From assembly GCF_000688375.1 (NCBI RefSeq), contig NZ_JIAF01000003.1:62001-126000 (forward strand): 64,000 bases of DNA. The letters run 5' to 3'. A model generated the notes under the pieces. That model searched no databases. It was not told the origin of the DNA and worked only from the letters and a program-made list of their open reading frames with translations. The stretch's first letter is position 1, and each line of letters begins with the position of its first letter. Shown in pieces: positions 1 to 8,554 of this stretch. Origin of the DNA: Prevotella sp. HUN102. Its GTDB lineage: Bacteria > Bacteroidota > Bacteroidia > Bacteroidales > Bacteroidaceae. The position numbers and the translations under genes were made by a program.

Positions 1-53
1 CTTGCTTCGGTGCGAGGGAATAATCACTCCAAAGTCGTAATTAAGAAAACAGA

Positions 54-473
54 ATGGATATGAATAAGAAAGAGGAACATCGTTCAGAGCGGAAACGGGT
101 AGACAAGCCCCGTTGGGACAACTGGCATGTACGGCTGCCCAACCCGAAAGACCAGCAGAGAGCGATAGATTTGTTTCAGCGTTCGGGAGCAGAAACCAAG
201 TCGGATTTTGTGCGCGGACGTATTCTTGGAGAGAGTTTTAAGGTTATCACGGTGGATAAATCCGCCGTGGAATACTATCGGAAACTCTCCGAACTAATTG
301 TTCAAATCCATAAAATTGGCGTGCTGTACAACCAGACCGTGCGTGCCATCAACAGCTATCACAGCGTGAAGACCGCACAAATTCTGCTTGAAAAGTTGGA
401 GAAATTGTCTGCTCAAATTATTACGTTACAACAGAGAGCCATCCAACTGACCGAACAATTTGATAACAGATAA
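54..473 (+). CDS. mobA: Relaxosome accessory protein MobA (MobC/RHH-like mobilization protein)
   Basis: A 139-residue, strongly basic protein. It carries the signature of small relaxosome proteins that bind oriT: a short beta strand (about residues 24-30, WHVRLPN), then two helices with an sG...SDFVRGRILG pattern (about 44-60), and a C-terminal coiled-coil-like helix (about 75-135). By family knowledge such proteins bind the origin of transfer and help the relaxase nick it. It ends 6 nt before mobB, so the two are co-transcribed. The first ATG (54) is used; a second ATG lies two codons later. Its oriT presumably lies in or just left of the first 53 bases, where I see no gene. Confidence in the class is good, but Bacteroidales naming of mobA/mobC varies. 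Confidence 0.75.
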   Translation: MDMNKKEEHRSERKRVDKPRWDNWHVRLPNPKDQQRAIDLFQRSGAETKSDFVRGRILGESFKVITVDKSAVEYYRKLSELIVQIHKIGVLYNQTVRAINSYHSVKTAQILLEKLEKLSAQIITLQQRAIQLTEQFDNR

Positions 474-479
474 GCGAGT

Positions 480-1760
480 ATGATTGCCAAAATTTCAGCT
501 ACTGAAAATCTCGGAGGGGCGTTGGGCTACAACTTCAAGAAGGTGGAGCGTGACGAGGCATCCGTTCTATGCGTAAATGAATTAAGGAAAGCCTTTGACG
601 GTACTTACCGAATGGATAAGGTGCTTAGCGATATGCAGAAGGATATCCCGGAGAAGTGTCGAACAAAAAAAGCGGTGTTCCATTGCTCGCTCAATCCGCA
701 CCCGGACGAGAAACTCTCTGATGAACTTCTTGTGCAGATTGCCAAGGAGTATATGGAGGCACTCGGCTACGGCAAGCAACCCTATATCGTGTTCAAGCAT
801 AACGACATCGCCCGTGAGCATGTACATATCGTGTCGCTTCGGGTGGATAGTAATAGAAGAAAAATCAATGACCGCTTCGAGAAGCGAAGGAGCAAGCAGA
901 TTACCGATGCACTGGAAAGAAAGTATAACCTTATCCCAAGTTCAAAGGTTAGCGAGCAAGCCGTAACAGAAACGCCCAAAGTGGATATTGATAGAGGAAA
1001 CATCAAGGAGCAGGTGGCAAGTGCCCTCCGCATGGTGCTGAAGCATTATCGCTTCTGTTCCTTGGGCGAACTGAACGCTATCCTTTCCGCATACAATCTT
1101 GCCGTGGAAGAAGTAAAGACGGAGTTTAGGGGAAAGAAATACGACGGACTTGTATATGTCCCGATAGATGATAAAGGTAACAAAGCAAGCACACCCATCC
1201 ATGCCTCAGACATCGGTCGTGGTATGGGCTATACTGCCGTACAGAATAAGGTGCAGAAATCGAAGCAAGCCATCAAACCACTGATACCAACCATTAGAAG
1301 GAAAGTATTGGAAGTTATGTGTACTTCTCCTGATACAGAAGAAAAACTCCGACAAAGATTGGAGGAACAGGGTTTGCGTGTGGTAATTCGCAAGAACGGA
1401 AGCGGACGTATCTATGGCATTACCTTCATTGATGACAAAGAGGGCATTGCTCTCAATGGCTCACGGTTGGGCAAGGGGTATGCCGCCAATGTTTTTAATG
1501 CCTATTTCTCCAATTCTACCCATAACCCATTCTTGGACGAAACATTGTATGGCAGTCCGTCTGTCCGTTTGGAACCATCGACAACCGTTCAACCCTCGCA
1601 ACAGAATACAGAGGAAGAAGACAACCTCATCGATGAACTTATCGAGGATATGGTGGGCGAGTCATTCGGAACGATGGGCAACGATGATTGGAAGGAAGTG
1701 GCATGGCAGCGTAAACTCCGCAAACTAAGTAAGGTTAATCTCAAACGAAGAAAGCGGTAA
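480..1760 (+). CDS. mobB: Relaxase MobB (MOBP-like mobilization nuclease)
   Basis: A 426-residue relaxase that should nick one strand at oriT and lead the DNA into the recipient. The catalytic histidine cluster is visible as H107, H114 and H116 in the segment KHNDIAREHVHIVSLRVD. An earlier FHCSLNPHP segment (about 67-75) is typical of Bacteroidales relaxases. The nucleophilic tyrosine is not certain from sequence; Y17 near the N terminus is a candidate. The C terminus is acidic and then basic (about 375-426), as expected for a DNA- and partner-binding tail. The ATG at 480 follows mobA by 6 nt and precedes mobC by 155 nt. Length agrees with the Bacteroidales mobilization relaxases (about 400-430). 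Confidence 0.88.
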   Translation: MIAKISATENLGGALGYNFKKVERDEASVLCVNELRKAFDGTYRMDKVLSDMQKDIPEKCRTKKAVFHCSLNPHPDEKLSDELLVQIAKEYMEALGYGKQPYIVFKHNDIAREHVHIVSLRVDSNRRKINDRFEKRRSKQITDALERKYNLIPSSKVSEQAVTETPKVDIDRGNIKEQVASALRMVLKHYRFCSLGELNAILSAYNLAVEEVKTEFRGKKYDGLVYVPIDDKGNKASTPIHASDIGRGMGYTAVQNKVQKSKQAIKPLIPTIRRKVLEVMCTSPDTEEKLRQRLEEQGLRVVIRKNGSGRIYGITFIDDKEGIALNGSRLGKGYAANVFNAYFSNSTHNPFLDETLYGSPSVRLEPSTTVQPSQQNTEEEDNLIDELIEDMVGESFGTMGNDDWKEVAWQRKLRKLSKVNLKRRKR

Positions 1761-1820
1761 TTCTCTCGTTCAAACGGCAATCAAAGAGTATTCTAACACA
1801 ATATAAATCACCTATGGAAA

Positions 1821-1885
1821 ATTGTCTTATAGGAGAATAAAAATTGTCCTATAAGACAATTTGAAAAGTCTTATAAGACAATTTT
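1821..1885. promoter_or_regulatory. Cluster of GTCTTATAAGAC-type palindromes upstream of mobC
   Basis: Three related units lie in the 155-nt gap between mobB and mobC. ATTGTCTTATAGGA at 1821-1834 is the exact inverted complement of TCCTATAAGACAAT at 1847-1860 (14-bp stem, 12-nt loop). The second arm also belongs to a near-palindrome at 1843-1860. A perfect 12-bp palindrome GTCTTATAAGAC sits at 1868-1879 and continues into another ACAATT. This looks like a multi-site operator or an RNA structure setting mobC expression against mobAB. No U tract follows the stems, so a simple terminator is less likely. Confidence 0.6.
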
Positions 1886-1915
1886 AGAGATAAGGGTAGA
1901 TAATAAAAATATGTT

Positions 1916-3919
1916 ATGGCACAGGAAGACGATTTAAGGGCATTGGGTAAAGTCATGGACTTTATGCGGGGTATATCGGTGATATTCCTTCTGATTAACT
2001 GTTATTGGTTCTGTTTCGAGATATTTCAACAGTGGCACTTTACACTCGGTATCATCAACAAGATACTGATGAACTTTCAGCGAACTACGGGATTATTCTC
2101 CTCCATCCTTTGGACAAAACTCTTTTGTGTGGTGTTCCTTGCCTTGTCCTGTCTTGGGACAAAGGGCGTGAAAGAAGAGAAAATCACGTGGCCAAAGATT
2201 TGGACGGTGCTTTTCTCCGGCTTCGTCTTTTTCTTTCTCAACTGGTGGCTGCTGGCATTGCCCATCGGCAAGGTCGGTGCAGCTTCGCTCTATATATTCA
2301 CGCTGTCTGTGGGCTATATCTGCCTGCTGATGGGTGGCGTATGGATGAGCCGACTGCTTAAAAACAATCTGATGGACGATGTTTTCAATACGGAGAATGA
2401 GAGTTTTATGCAGGAGACAAGATTGATGGAAAACGAATACTCGGTAAACCTCCCTACACGCTTTTACTATAAGAAGAAGTGGAACAACGGCTGGATAAAT
2501 GTAGTCAATCCCTTCCGTGCCTCGATGGTGCTCGGTACACCGGGGTCGGGTAAGTCCTATGCCATTGTGAACAACTATATCAAGCAACAGATTGAGAAAG
2601 GCTTTGCCATGTATATTTACGATTACAAGTTCCCTGATCTTTCCGAAATAGCCTACAATCACCTGCTCCATCATTTGGATGCTTACAAGGTAAAACCACA
2701 GTTCTATGTCATCAACTTTGACGATCCTCGCAGGTCGCATCGCTGTAATCCCATCAACCCTGCCTTTATGACGGACATATCGGATGCTTATGAGAGTGCT
2801 TATACCATTATGCTCAACCTTAACCGTTCGTGGATTCAGAAGCAGGGAGATTTCTTTGTGGAGTCTCCGATTATCTTGCTGGCTGCCATCATTTGGTTTC
2901 TCAAAATCTATGAGAACGGCAAGTATTGCACCTTTCCTCATGCCATCGAGTTTCTGAACCGCCCTTACGCACAGATTTTCCCGATACTCACTTCCTACGA
3001 TGAGCTTGCCAACTACCTTTCGCCCTTTATGGACGCTTGGGAGGGTGGTGCGCAAGACCAGTTGCAGGGACAGATTGCCAGTGCCAAAATACCGCTGTCC
3101 CGTATGATTTCACCAGCCCTTTATTGGGTGATGACGGGTGATGACTTCTCGCTCGACATCAACAATCCCAATGAGCCGAAGGTGTTGGTTGTAGGCAATA
3201 ATCCCGACCGTCAGAATATCTATTCGGCAGCACTTGGACTTTACAATAGCCGTATCGTAAAGCTCATCAACAAGAAGAAGCAACTTAAATCATCGGTGAT
3301 TATTGATGAGTTGCCAACGATTTATTTCCGAGGCTTGGACAACCTTATTGCTACTGCCCGAAGCAACAAAGTGGCGGTATGCTTAGGCTTTCAAGACTTC
3401 TCACAGCTCACTCGTGATTATGGGGACAAGGAAAGCAAGGTGATACAAAACACCGTGGGTAATGTCTTTTCTGGGCAGGTGGTTGGAGAAACAGCCAAGA
3501 CACTCTCCGAGCGTTTCGGTAAGGTGCTCCAGCAACGCCAGTCCATGACCATCAACCGCAATGATAAATCTACATCTATCTCCACGCAAATGGACAGTCT
3601 TATCCCTGCATCAAAAATCAGTAACCTTACACAGGGTATGTTTGTGGGTGCCGTGTCCGACAACTTCGATGAACGCATCGACCAAAAGATTTTCCATGCG
3701 GAGATTGTCGTGGATAGTGCCAAGGTGTCGGCTGAAATGAAAGCATACCAGCCCATCCCAGTGATAGTGGAATTCAAAAATGAAGATAGCTCCGACAATC
3801 TCAAAGAAACCATCGAAGCCAATTATCGTAAGGTAAAGCAAGAAATACTCTCGCTGGTTGATTCAGAAATGGAAAGAGTTAAAAATGACCCATTACTTTC
3901 TCATTTGATCAAAGAGTAA
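1916..3919 (+). CDS. mobC: Type IV coupling protein MobC (VirD4/TraG family ATPase)
   Basis: A 667-residue membrane ATPase that links the relaxosome to the conjugation channel. The N-terminal third has several hydrophobic segments (about 17-36, 68-80, 97-115, 124-141), the usual inner-membrane anchor. Walker A is GTPGSGKS at 207-214; a Walker B-like segment SSVIIDELPT lies at about 460-469, followed by an IATARSNKVAVCLGFQDFSQL stretch typical of TraG/VirD4 proteins. The start is the ATG at 1916 after an AT-rich leader; the gene is downstream of mobAB but separated by the palindrome cluster at 1821-1885. The 34-nt gap to the next, oppositely oriented gene ends the mob operon. No mating-pore (tra) genes lie in the window, so they must be elsewhere or supplied in trans. 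Confidence 0.9.
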   Translation: MAQEDDLRALGKVMDFMRGISVIFLLINCYWFCFEIFQQWHFTLGIINKILMNFQRTTGLFSSILWTKLFCVVFLALSCLGTKGVKEEKITWPKIWTVLFSGFVFFFLNWWLLALPIGKVGAASLYIFTLSVGYICLLMGGVWMSRLLKNNLMDDVFNTENESFMQETRLMENEYSVNLPTRFYYKKKWNNGWINVVNPFRASMVLGTPGSGKSYAIVNNYIKQQIEKGFAMYIYDYKFPDLSEIAYNHLLHHLDAYKVKPQFYVINFDDPRRSHRCNPINPAFMTDISDAYESAYTIMLNLNRSWIQKQGDFFVESPIILLAAIIWFLKIYENGKYCTFPHAIEFLNRPYAQIFPILTSYDELANYLSPFMDAWEGGAQDQLQGQIASAKIPLSRMISPALYWVMTGDDFSLDINNPNEPKVLVVGNNPDRQNIYSAALGLYNSRIVKLINKKKQLKSSVIIDELPTIYFRGLDNLIATARSNKVAVCLGFQDFSQLTRDYGDKESKVIQNTVGNVFSGQVVGETAKTLSERFGKVLQQRQSMTINRNDKSTSISTQMDSLIPASKISNLTQGMFVGAVSDNFDERIDQKIFHAEIVVDSAKVSAEMKAYQPIPVIVEFKNEDSSDNLKETIEANYRKVKQEILSLVDSEMERVKNDPLLSHLIKE

Positions 3920-3953
3920 TCTTCAATAAAGTTTTTTTAAAAATGAGAAAAGA

Positions 3954-4358
3954 TTATATTACAGCATAGAAAAATATTATCCATGTTGAACTACAATAAA
4001 AAACAAAAAAGACTTTTCCCCAAAATAGACGCTTAGGACTTTTCTCCTGATATTCACCAACAAGATGGGATATTCTTGACTTCCTAAAATAGCATCTATA
4101 CATGTATGTTACTATTGGCATGATTATTATGACAGACCATACCCATGAAAGTAAATCATTTCTGCTTTTTATGGGTAGATGTCGTAATATATTTAATCCT
4201 ATATGCTGTTCCGCGATATAAACTATAGTAAGTATATTTACAAATAATAAAACAGAAACAATTAAGGCTGAGTCTATGCGAGTATCTGCAGATTTTCCAT
4301 AGCTCTTATTTTTTGATAAAAAATAATATGTCCAATATGCAATCTCTTTTAATAGCAT
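3954..4358 (-). CDS. Small polytopic membrane protein, candidate immunity protein for the 4363-5178 effector
   Basis: A 134-residue protein with about four hydrophobic segments (a short one at the N terminus, then SALIVSVLLFVNILTIVYI, WSVIIIMPIVTYMY, and a C-terminal FFVFYCSSTWIIFFYAVI) and short charged loops. The ATG at 4358 is preferred over a longer frame starting at 4460, because it has an AAGGAG ribosome site 9 nt upstream and begins just after the stop of the preceding gene (4363). I do not recognise a family. Position directly after a hydrophobic effector-like gene at the end of the tssBC operon suggests it protects the inner membrane from that protein. That role is inferred from arrangement only. 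Confidence 0.6.
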   Translation of the reverse strand: MLLKEIAYWTYYFLSKNKSYGKSADTRIDSALIVSVLLFVNILTIVYIAEQHIGLNILRHLPIKSRNDLLSWVWSVIIIMPIVTYMYRCYFRKSRISHLVGEYQEKSPKRLFWGKVFFVFYCSSTWIIFFYAVI

Positions 4359-4362
4359 AATC

Positions 4363-5178
4363 TTATCTCCTTGATTTTGATGCAGGACCAATGAAAGTTT
4401 GTCTGGGGCTAAAACGTCTTTTGATAATTGATGGTGGGAAAGAATGAATAGGTAGGACAACTCTTAGATTATCTACAGGTTGAATATATGGATCTTTTCG
4501 TATATTTGGGGCAAGCGTTGGAGAGTAAAATGCTCCTAACAAATCGAGCCCCCAATAAACTAGACCTATGGTTAAGCCGATAGGACCACCAAATGTAGCT
4601 AATGCAGAAAATCCTATATTTGTAATTCCTTTAAGTGCAGAAATCTGACCTGTAACTACTCCTGCAGCATCAGTTACAACTCCTATAATAAAGACTTTCC
4701 TCCCAACACTTTTTGCAATATGAGTTATCTTATACGTTTTTATCCTGGCTCTACTTCCCCCTCCCCATCCAGATGGGTACACTTTAGGAGAGAAATGTCC
4801 TTTAGAGTTAAAACGCACAGTCGTTCTTGTATTAGAGAGTTCAGTAAACCCTAAAGAAGTGCCAGCAGCGGTTAACGCGTTGGATATTTGTCCATGCCAT
4901 GTATATGTTGGAATTCTGGTGCTGTCAATATTCTGAGGAGCAGACCCCCACAGAGGCATGGAGTCTGAGAATGATATTAACCCAAAAGGAGGTAAGGTCG
5001 AGGTTTTAATGACTTTATTTCCTAAGGGTTCAACTTCAATTTCTGCAGTTTTATGATTTTCAAATGTAACATGACCCTTTATAAACTGCCCAGCAAGCAT
5101 TTTTTGCCCTAGTTCATGCTGGGTTAGTCTATCTTGTTGATGGATTGGCATAAATTTCAATATAAAAAGATGGGACAT
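4363..5178 (-). CDS. Putative T6SS effector with hydrophobic glycine-rich core (pore-former-like), no Rhs or PAAR
   Basis: A 271-residue protein of unknown family. The N-terminal 150 residues are soluble and beta-rich. They are followed by two long Gly/Ala-rich hydrophobic stretches, at about 157-180 (IIGVVTDAAGVVTG) and 190-216 (ALATFGGPIGLTIGLVYWGL). The tail (about 225-271) is basic, with RKDP and KRRFSPRQ segments. A soluble head with a glycine-zipper hairpin is a common layout of pore-forming toxins. It starts 45 nt after tssC in the same operon and is followed 4 nt later by a small polytopic membrane protein, the usual order effector then immunity. It could instead be a structural accessory of the sheath operon. 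No signal peptide is visible. Confidence 0.55.
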   Translation of the reverse strand: MSHLFILKFMPIHQQDRLTQHELGQKMLAGQFIKGHVTFENHKTAEIEVEPLGNKVIKTSTLPPFGLISFSDSMPLWGSAPQNIDSTRIPTYTWHGQISNALTAAGTSLGFTELSNTRTTVRFNSKGHFSPKVYPSGWGGGSRARIKTYKITHIAKSVGRKVFIIGVVTDAAGVVTGQISALKGITNIGFSALATFGGPIGLTIGLVYWGLDLLGAFYSPTLAPNIRKDPYIQPVDNLRVVLPIHSFPPSIIKRRFSPRQTFIGPASKSRR

Positions 5179-5222
5179 ATATATATTTAATACATATATC
5201 CCATCTATAATTAAAATGTGGG

Positions 5223-6599
5223 TTATTCCTGCTTATACTCACTCTCCCAAACAGTGTCTTCAGGATTATCTCCTTTGTGTCCTGCGAGTTGTATCACAAA
5301 ACTCTTTGCAGGAAAATACGGGGTGATATGGATGTCCAAAAGAACCCTGTCTTTCTGATCCTTGTCTTGCTCAATCTTAAGAACCTTAAACTTTTCAATG
5401 AGTTTGCTTGGTCCCTGAACTCCATCCAAGAACTTGACAATTTGAGAACGCAAATCAGCCTCTGTGCGTGTTGTCCAGTTCTCAAACGCCCTGCGGTTCA
5501 AAAAGTCAAAGAGCACTTTGGTGATATAGTCAAAGACACGAACAACGGAATAGGTTTGCAAACCGATGTTGTCTCCATTGAAGAGCGTCTTTGCCGAAAA
5601 TGCCATTACACGGCTATACTCATTCACCATAGGAACGAGTCCCATACGTTCCAGTTCTGAAATTTCGCTTTTCTTTAAATCAAAGCGGACACTTTCTACT
5701 TCGTTCAGTCCACCAAATTTCTTTCCTGCAACAACTTGGGACATCAATGTCATGTAGATTTTTCCTGCCAAAGCACCAGAAGGGGCAACATATAAGTTCT
5801 CTTCTTCGCCAACAGCATCTACTTTCGGACGCCCAAGCAACCAGTTGCAAGTCATGATAGTATTTGCCTTAAAGACTTCGCCACCTGTGTGATCTGCATT
5901 GAAAAAGACATCTACAACATCATCCGGACTTTCCAAGTCTTGGAAATCCGTAATCAAAACTGCCTTGGTTTCATGTGCCATTTTAGACCATTTGTCTAAG
6001 ACGGCATTAGAGCCAAGATAGCCTGGGACAACTAGAAGTGAGTAGTTACGACGCAAATCAAGTCGGTCGTAATTCTGCTTTAACTCATTGCCGATATAAT
6101 CAATGAAGAGAGTATTGTCTAGGTCTCGGAGCTGTTCAAGGTCTGCATTGACAATCGTAATGTTCTTGACCTTATCTGCTTCTGTGTTTTTGTAGAATAA
6201 AGCGATGGAACGATAAGCAGCTTCCAACTCGCGTGTACGTGAGAGAGCCGCCAGAAGATTGGCATTTAAGTTCTCTTCAACTTGCAAAGCCCGTTGCTTT
6301 GCCTCGTCTCTCATTTTCTCGACAGACTCTCCGGATTTGAGGAGTTCTATCCATACTTTCAAACGACTGGAAAGTAATTTTCGTTCCCCTGCCCACTGTT
6401 CGTCAGTCAGAAAGATATTCCTCCTCGCCTTGCGATTGGGATTAAGGTTTGACATTCCGTCAATTGTATTCTCAATGAAAGCAAAACCTCCAAACTCTTT
6501 GAGTTTGTCTAGCGCAGATGAAGATGGCGATGTTGCTTGAGAGGACTGTGCAACTGAACTTACCTGCTGACTGCTTTTAGTCTTCTTCTCTGTATCCAT
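5223..6599 (-). CDS. tssC: T6SS contractile sheath large subunit TssC (DUF5458 type)
   Basis: A 458-residue sheath protein. With TssB it forms the contractile tube around the Hcp rod that drives T6SS firing. The N terminus is a Ser/Gln-rich leader (1-25). A KLKEFGGFAFIENTIDGMSNL segment (about 32-52) marks the Bacteroidota form, which is divergent from proteobacterial TssC. The C-terminal half has the conserved VAPSGALAGKIYMT and FDYITKVLFDFLNRRAFENW stretches involved in sheath packing. It starts 2 nt after the tssB stop. Length matches the family (about 455). Function is assigned from family resemblance and from lying beside tssB and a full T6SSiii set. Confidence 0.9.
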   Translation of the reverse strand: MDTEKKTKSSQQVSSVAQSSQATSPSSSALDKLKEFGGFAFIENTIDGMSNLNPNRKARRNIFLTDEQWAGERKLLSSRLKVWIELLKSGESVEKMRDEAKQRALQVEENLNANLLAALSRTRELEAAYRSIALFYKNTEADKVKNITIVNADLEQLRDLDNTLFIDYIGNELKQNYDRLDLRRNYSLLVVPGYLGSNAVLDKWSKMAHETKAVLITDFQDLESPDDVVDVFFNADHTGGEVFKANTIMTCNWLLGRPKVDAVGEEENLYVAPSGALAGKIYMTLMSQVVAGKKFGGLNEVESVRFDLKKSEISELERMGLVPMVNEYSRVMAFSAKTLFNGDNIGLQTYSVVRVFDYITKVLFDFLNRRAFENWTTRTEADLRSQIVKFLDGVQGPSKLIEKFKVLKIEQDKDQKDRVLLDIHITPYFPAKSFVIQLAGHKGDNPEDTVWESEYKQE

Positions 6600-6601
6600 A
6601 G

Positions 6602-7069
6602 TTATTCTTCATTTGATGGATTAGACTTTGATATTTCTTCTATGGCTTTTTCCAATAGCTCAATCATTGCCGAACGTGTTTCAGCGTTCTCCACTGCTTT
6701 CAGCAAAGCACGATTGGAGGATAACTGACGAGCAATCTTTACATACTGCTCTTTTTCCACATCCAATTGAGAAAGGAAAGGGCTGTTCTCTTTAAGATTC
6801 TTGGCACCAAAATCGCCAAGATTATGAAAACTCATGGTTTCCACGACAGGCGTTCCTTCCTGATCTTGGTGTTCTAGTTGAACTGTCGGATTAAAACGCT
6901 CGAAGACATCCTCGACTGTCTCTAAACCATAGACAGCTTCTGGATTTACCGGAGCTTCATCCGTAAGTTTCTGAACAAACAATGTTCGATTCGAAGGAAT
7001 CTCAGCAATTGACTCATTGGCATCTACTTTTACTTCATTGCCACCTACACCGTATTGATATAGTCCCAT
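6602..7069 (-). CDS. tssB: T6SS contractile sheath small subunit TssB
   Basis: A 155-residue partner of TssC. It opens with MGLYQYGVGG and contains the EDVFERFNPTVQL segment and the FHNLGDFGAKNL...SPFLSQL motif of the TssB family, followed by a helical C terminus (ARQLSSNRALLKAVENAETR). It is the first gene of the unit tssB-tssC-effector-membrane protein. A Bacteroidota promoter lies at 7128-7160. The sheath genes are therefore transcribed separately from the baseplate/envelope genes, although both read on the minus strand. Confidence 0.88.
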   Translation of the reverse strand: MGLYQYGVGGNEVKVDANESIAEIPSNRTLFVQKLTDEAPVNPEAVYGLETVEDVFERFNPTVQLEHQDQEGTPVVETMSFHNLGDFGAKNLKENSPFLSQLDVEKEQYVKIARQLSSNRALLKAVENAETRSAMIELLEKAIEEISKSNPSNEE

Positions 7070-7127
7070 AATTTGTATGATTTAATATTTTCTATATATT
7101 CGATTATTCAAGCCATTAGGGTGCTGG

Positions 7128-7160
7128 CAAATATAATCATTTTTACTGTGAATACCAAAG
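7128..7160 (-). promoter_or_regulatory. Promoter of the tssBC operon
   Basis: Read on the minus strand, TTTG at 7160-7157 and TATATTTG at 7135-7128 are separated by 21 nt, close to the Bacteroidota consensus TTTG-N19/20-TAnnTTTG. The leader to the tssB ATG (7069) would be about 50 nt. Confidence 0.65.
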
Positions 7161-7562
7161 AAAATCTGATTTTTTTGTTATTTCACTGCAAAAATGTTGA
7201 TAATCAGCTGTATTAACCAACATGGTCATGATACAAATTAGGTATAATTACGTTTTATCGCATCTGGGTTCATAGGTCTCACTTTTGTACTTGTTGCACT
7301 AATACCTCCTCTGGAGTCATTAGGATCCTTTAAACTCTCAAAACTTTAAGGTCAGAGATAAAAAACAGTTCCCGCACTGCCTCATAGCCCAAAACGAACT
7401 CAAAGAACACAAAAAATCCGCAAAAAGCCAAAAACAGCTTCCTGCGGACAAAGGTAACCCCAATTCGGTTTAAGGGCATCTCTTTTTAGTCCGGATTATC
7501 GTCCATAACGCTTCTTTCGACCTCGTTTTAGGTCGAAGAATCATTGTTTCACGCCAATAGGT

Positions 7563-7988
7563 TTAGAAAAGTGAGAGCTGCCTTACTTCTGCTTCGGCCT
7601 CCATCTCAAATTCCATATTGTTGGCTGTTTTTGAGGGCTTGGTTTTGCTTGGGTTCGGATTTGTTATTCTTTGTTTATTATTTGATTTATAATGTCTTGT
7701 ATTTTGTTTATGTCTGCCTTTGGCAGATATTTTTTGCCTCCCCTTTTTTTGCCCGCTCTTCGGGCTGTTTTTATTGGTTATAGATTGTTTTTGGGGGTGT
7801 TCTACGGCTTGATTGGTATTCCTATCGGCTCGGCGGTTATCGGAGTGTTTTGTATGTGGTTCTGCCTGTTTTTTTAAGGGGTGTTGTTGCGGGTCTGTTT
7901 TGCTACCTCTCCCCCCGCTCAAAAGCCTTTGGGAAAGGGGCGAGGGAAACAGGGCGTAAACCCTGATAAACAAAGGGATTGACGGCAA
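7563..7988 (-). CDS. Doubtful hydrophilic basic protein ending in a sliding-clamp-like motif
   Basis: A 141-residue frame, very rich in Lys, Ser, Asn, Gln and Pro (about residues 30-115), with an acidic run MEFEMEAEAEV and the C-terminal end RQLSLF. QLSLF fits the consensus QL[SD]LF by which bacterial proteins bind the DNA polymerase III beta clamp. Only a TTG start is available at 7988 and no clear ribosome site is seen, so the frame may be fortuitous. The composition is unlike the neighbouring T6SS genes. I do not recognise a family; reported because of the tail motif. Confidence 0.3.
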   Translation of the reverse strand: MPSIPLFIRVYALFPSPLSQRLLSGGRGSKTDPQQHPLKKQAEPHTKHSDNRRADRNTNQAVEHPQKQSITNKNSPKSGQKKGRQKISAKGRHKQNTRHYKSNNKQRITNPNPSKTKPSKTANNMEFEMEAEAEVRQLSLF

Positions 7989-8112
7989 AAAAGCGGATTG
8001 GCGATAATTTTCTTCAAAAACACGAAGATTTAAGAATATTTAACTATATCCGAGCCAAAAAGAGGGTGAAAAACGGACAAAAACAGGCAAAAAAGCTCCC
8101 GAATAGAATTAG

Positions 8113-8162
8113 CCAAAAAAAACATACCCTAATGAACCATGGATAGGGCATGTTCTTTTTGG
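8113..8162. terminator. Long imperfect hairpin, possible terminator of the Rhs/immunity unit
   Basis: CCAAAAAAAACATACCCTA (8113-8131) pairs with TAGGGCATGTTCTTTTTGG (8144-8162) with few mismatches and a 12-nt loop. A-tracts and T-tracts in the arms allow it to act on either strand. It lies about 390 nt beyond the last immunity gene, so the assignment is tentative. Confidence 0.4.
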
Positions 8163-8554
8163 TTATCTGTAACGTATGAAAGCCTCCAATAAAGAAAATA
8201 GAATCAGTAAATTTAAAAGTGTCAGTTTTTGGCAGGGGTAATCTCTATTTATCCCCTTCTTTTTGATGTTACGCATTTTTGTTAATAAAATCCGTCTTTT
8301 CCTTATCCTTATAGACCAATCCCAGAGTTGTTCAATAGCTCCATACCTGTTCTCCCTTTAAATGAACTGGATAAAGAAAGCCCCAATAATCAGACTAAAA
8401 AAAGAAAGAGAAAAACGGACAAATATACATGAAAAACGAAACATACCCCAATCCCTTAAAACCATCAGAAGAAAAAAAGGGAAAAACAAGCAAAAGACCT
8501 GTTGATAACTTTTTGACATAGTCTATATAAAACTTTATCGGATAAGTAGATATA

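Larger units (their letters stand above)
7136..8554. other. 1.4 kb stretch with no convincing gene between the Rhs cassette and tssB
   Basis: The stretch is A/C-rich on the plus strand and low in complexity. It contains one doubtful basic reading frame (7563-7988, described separately), a small hairpin TTCGACCT/AGGTCGAA at 7516-7523 and 7530-7537, a TACCTTTG box on the minus strand at 7449-7456, and a long imperfect hairpin at 8113-8162. Two loosely related segments beginning AAAAACGGACAAA occur near 8070 and 8412. It may be the scar of an exchanged effector cassette, since effector regions of these loci are known to be variable. That is inference. Confidence 0.5.

Noticed and set aside
2093..3055. 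Minus-strand frame of 320 codons in mobC
   Set aside because: Antisense to the clear coupling-protein frame with Walker motifs; it lacks any recognisable domain.
3936..3950. Terminator after mobC
   Set aside because: A short T-run (3932-3938) is present but no stem of useful length precedes it.
7544..7877. Plus-strand hydrophobic frames (for example 7692-7877) that could be small membrane proteins
   Set aside because: They are the complement of a Lys/Asn/Gln-rich stretch, which automatically reads as Phe/Leu/Val; no ribosome site or neighbour supports them.
8000..8550. Possible CRISPR-like direct repeats (AAAAACGGACAAA near 8070 and 8412)
   Set aside because: Only two loosely similar copies, no regular spacing, no cas genes; not a CRISPR array. 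No array was seen anywhere in the window.
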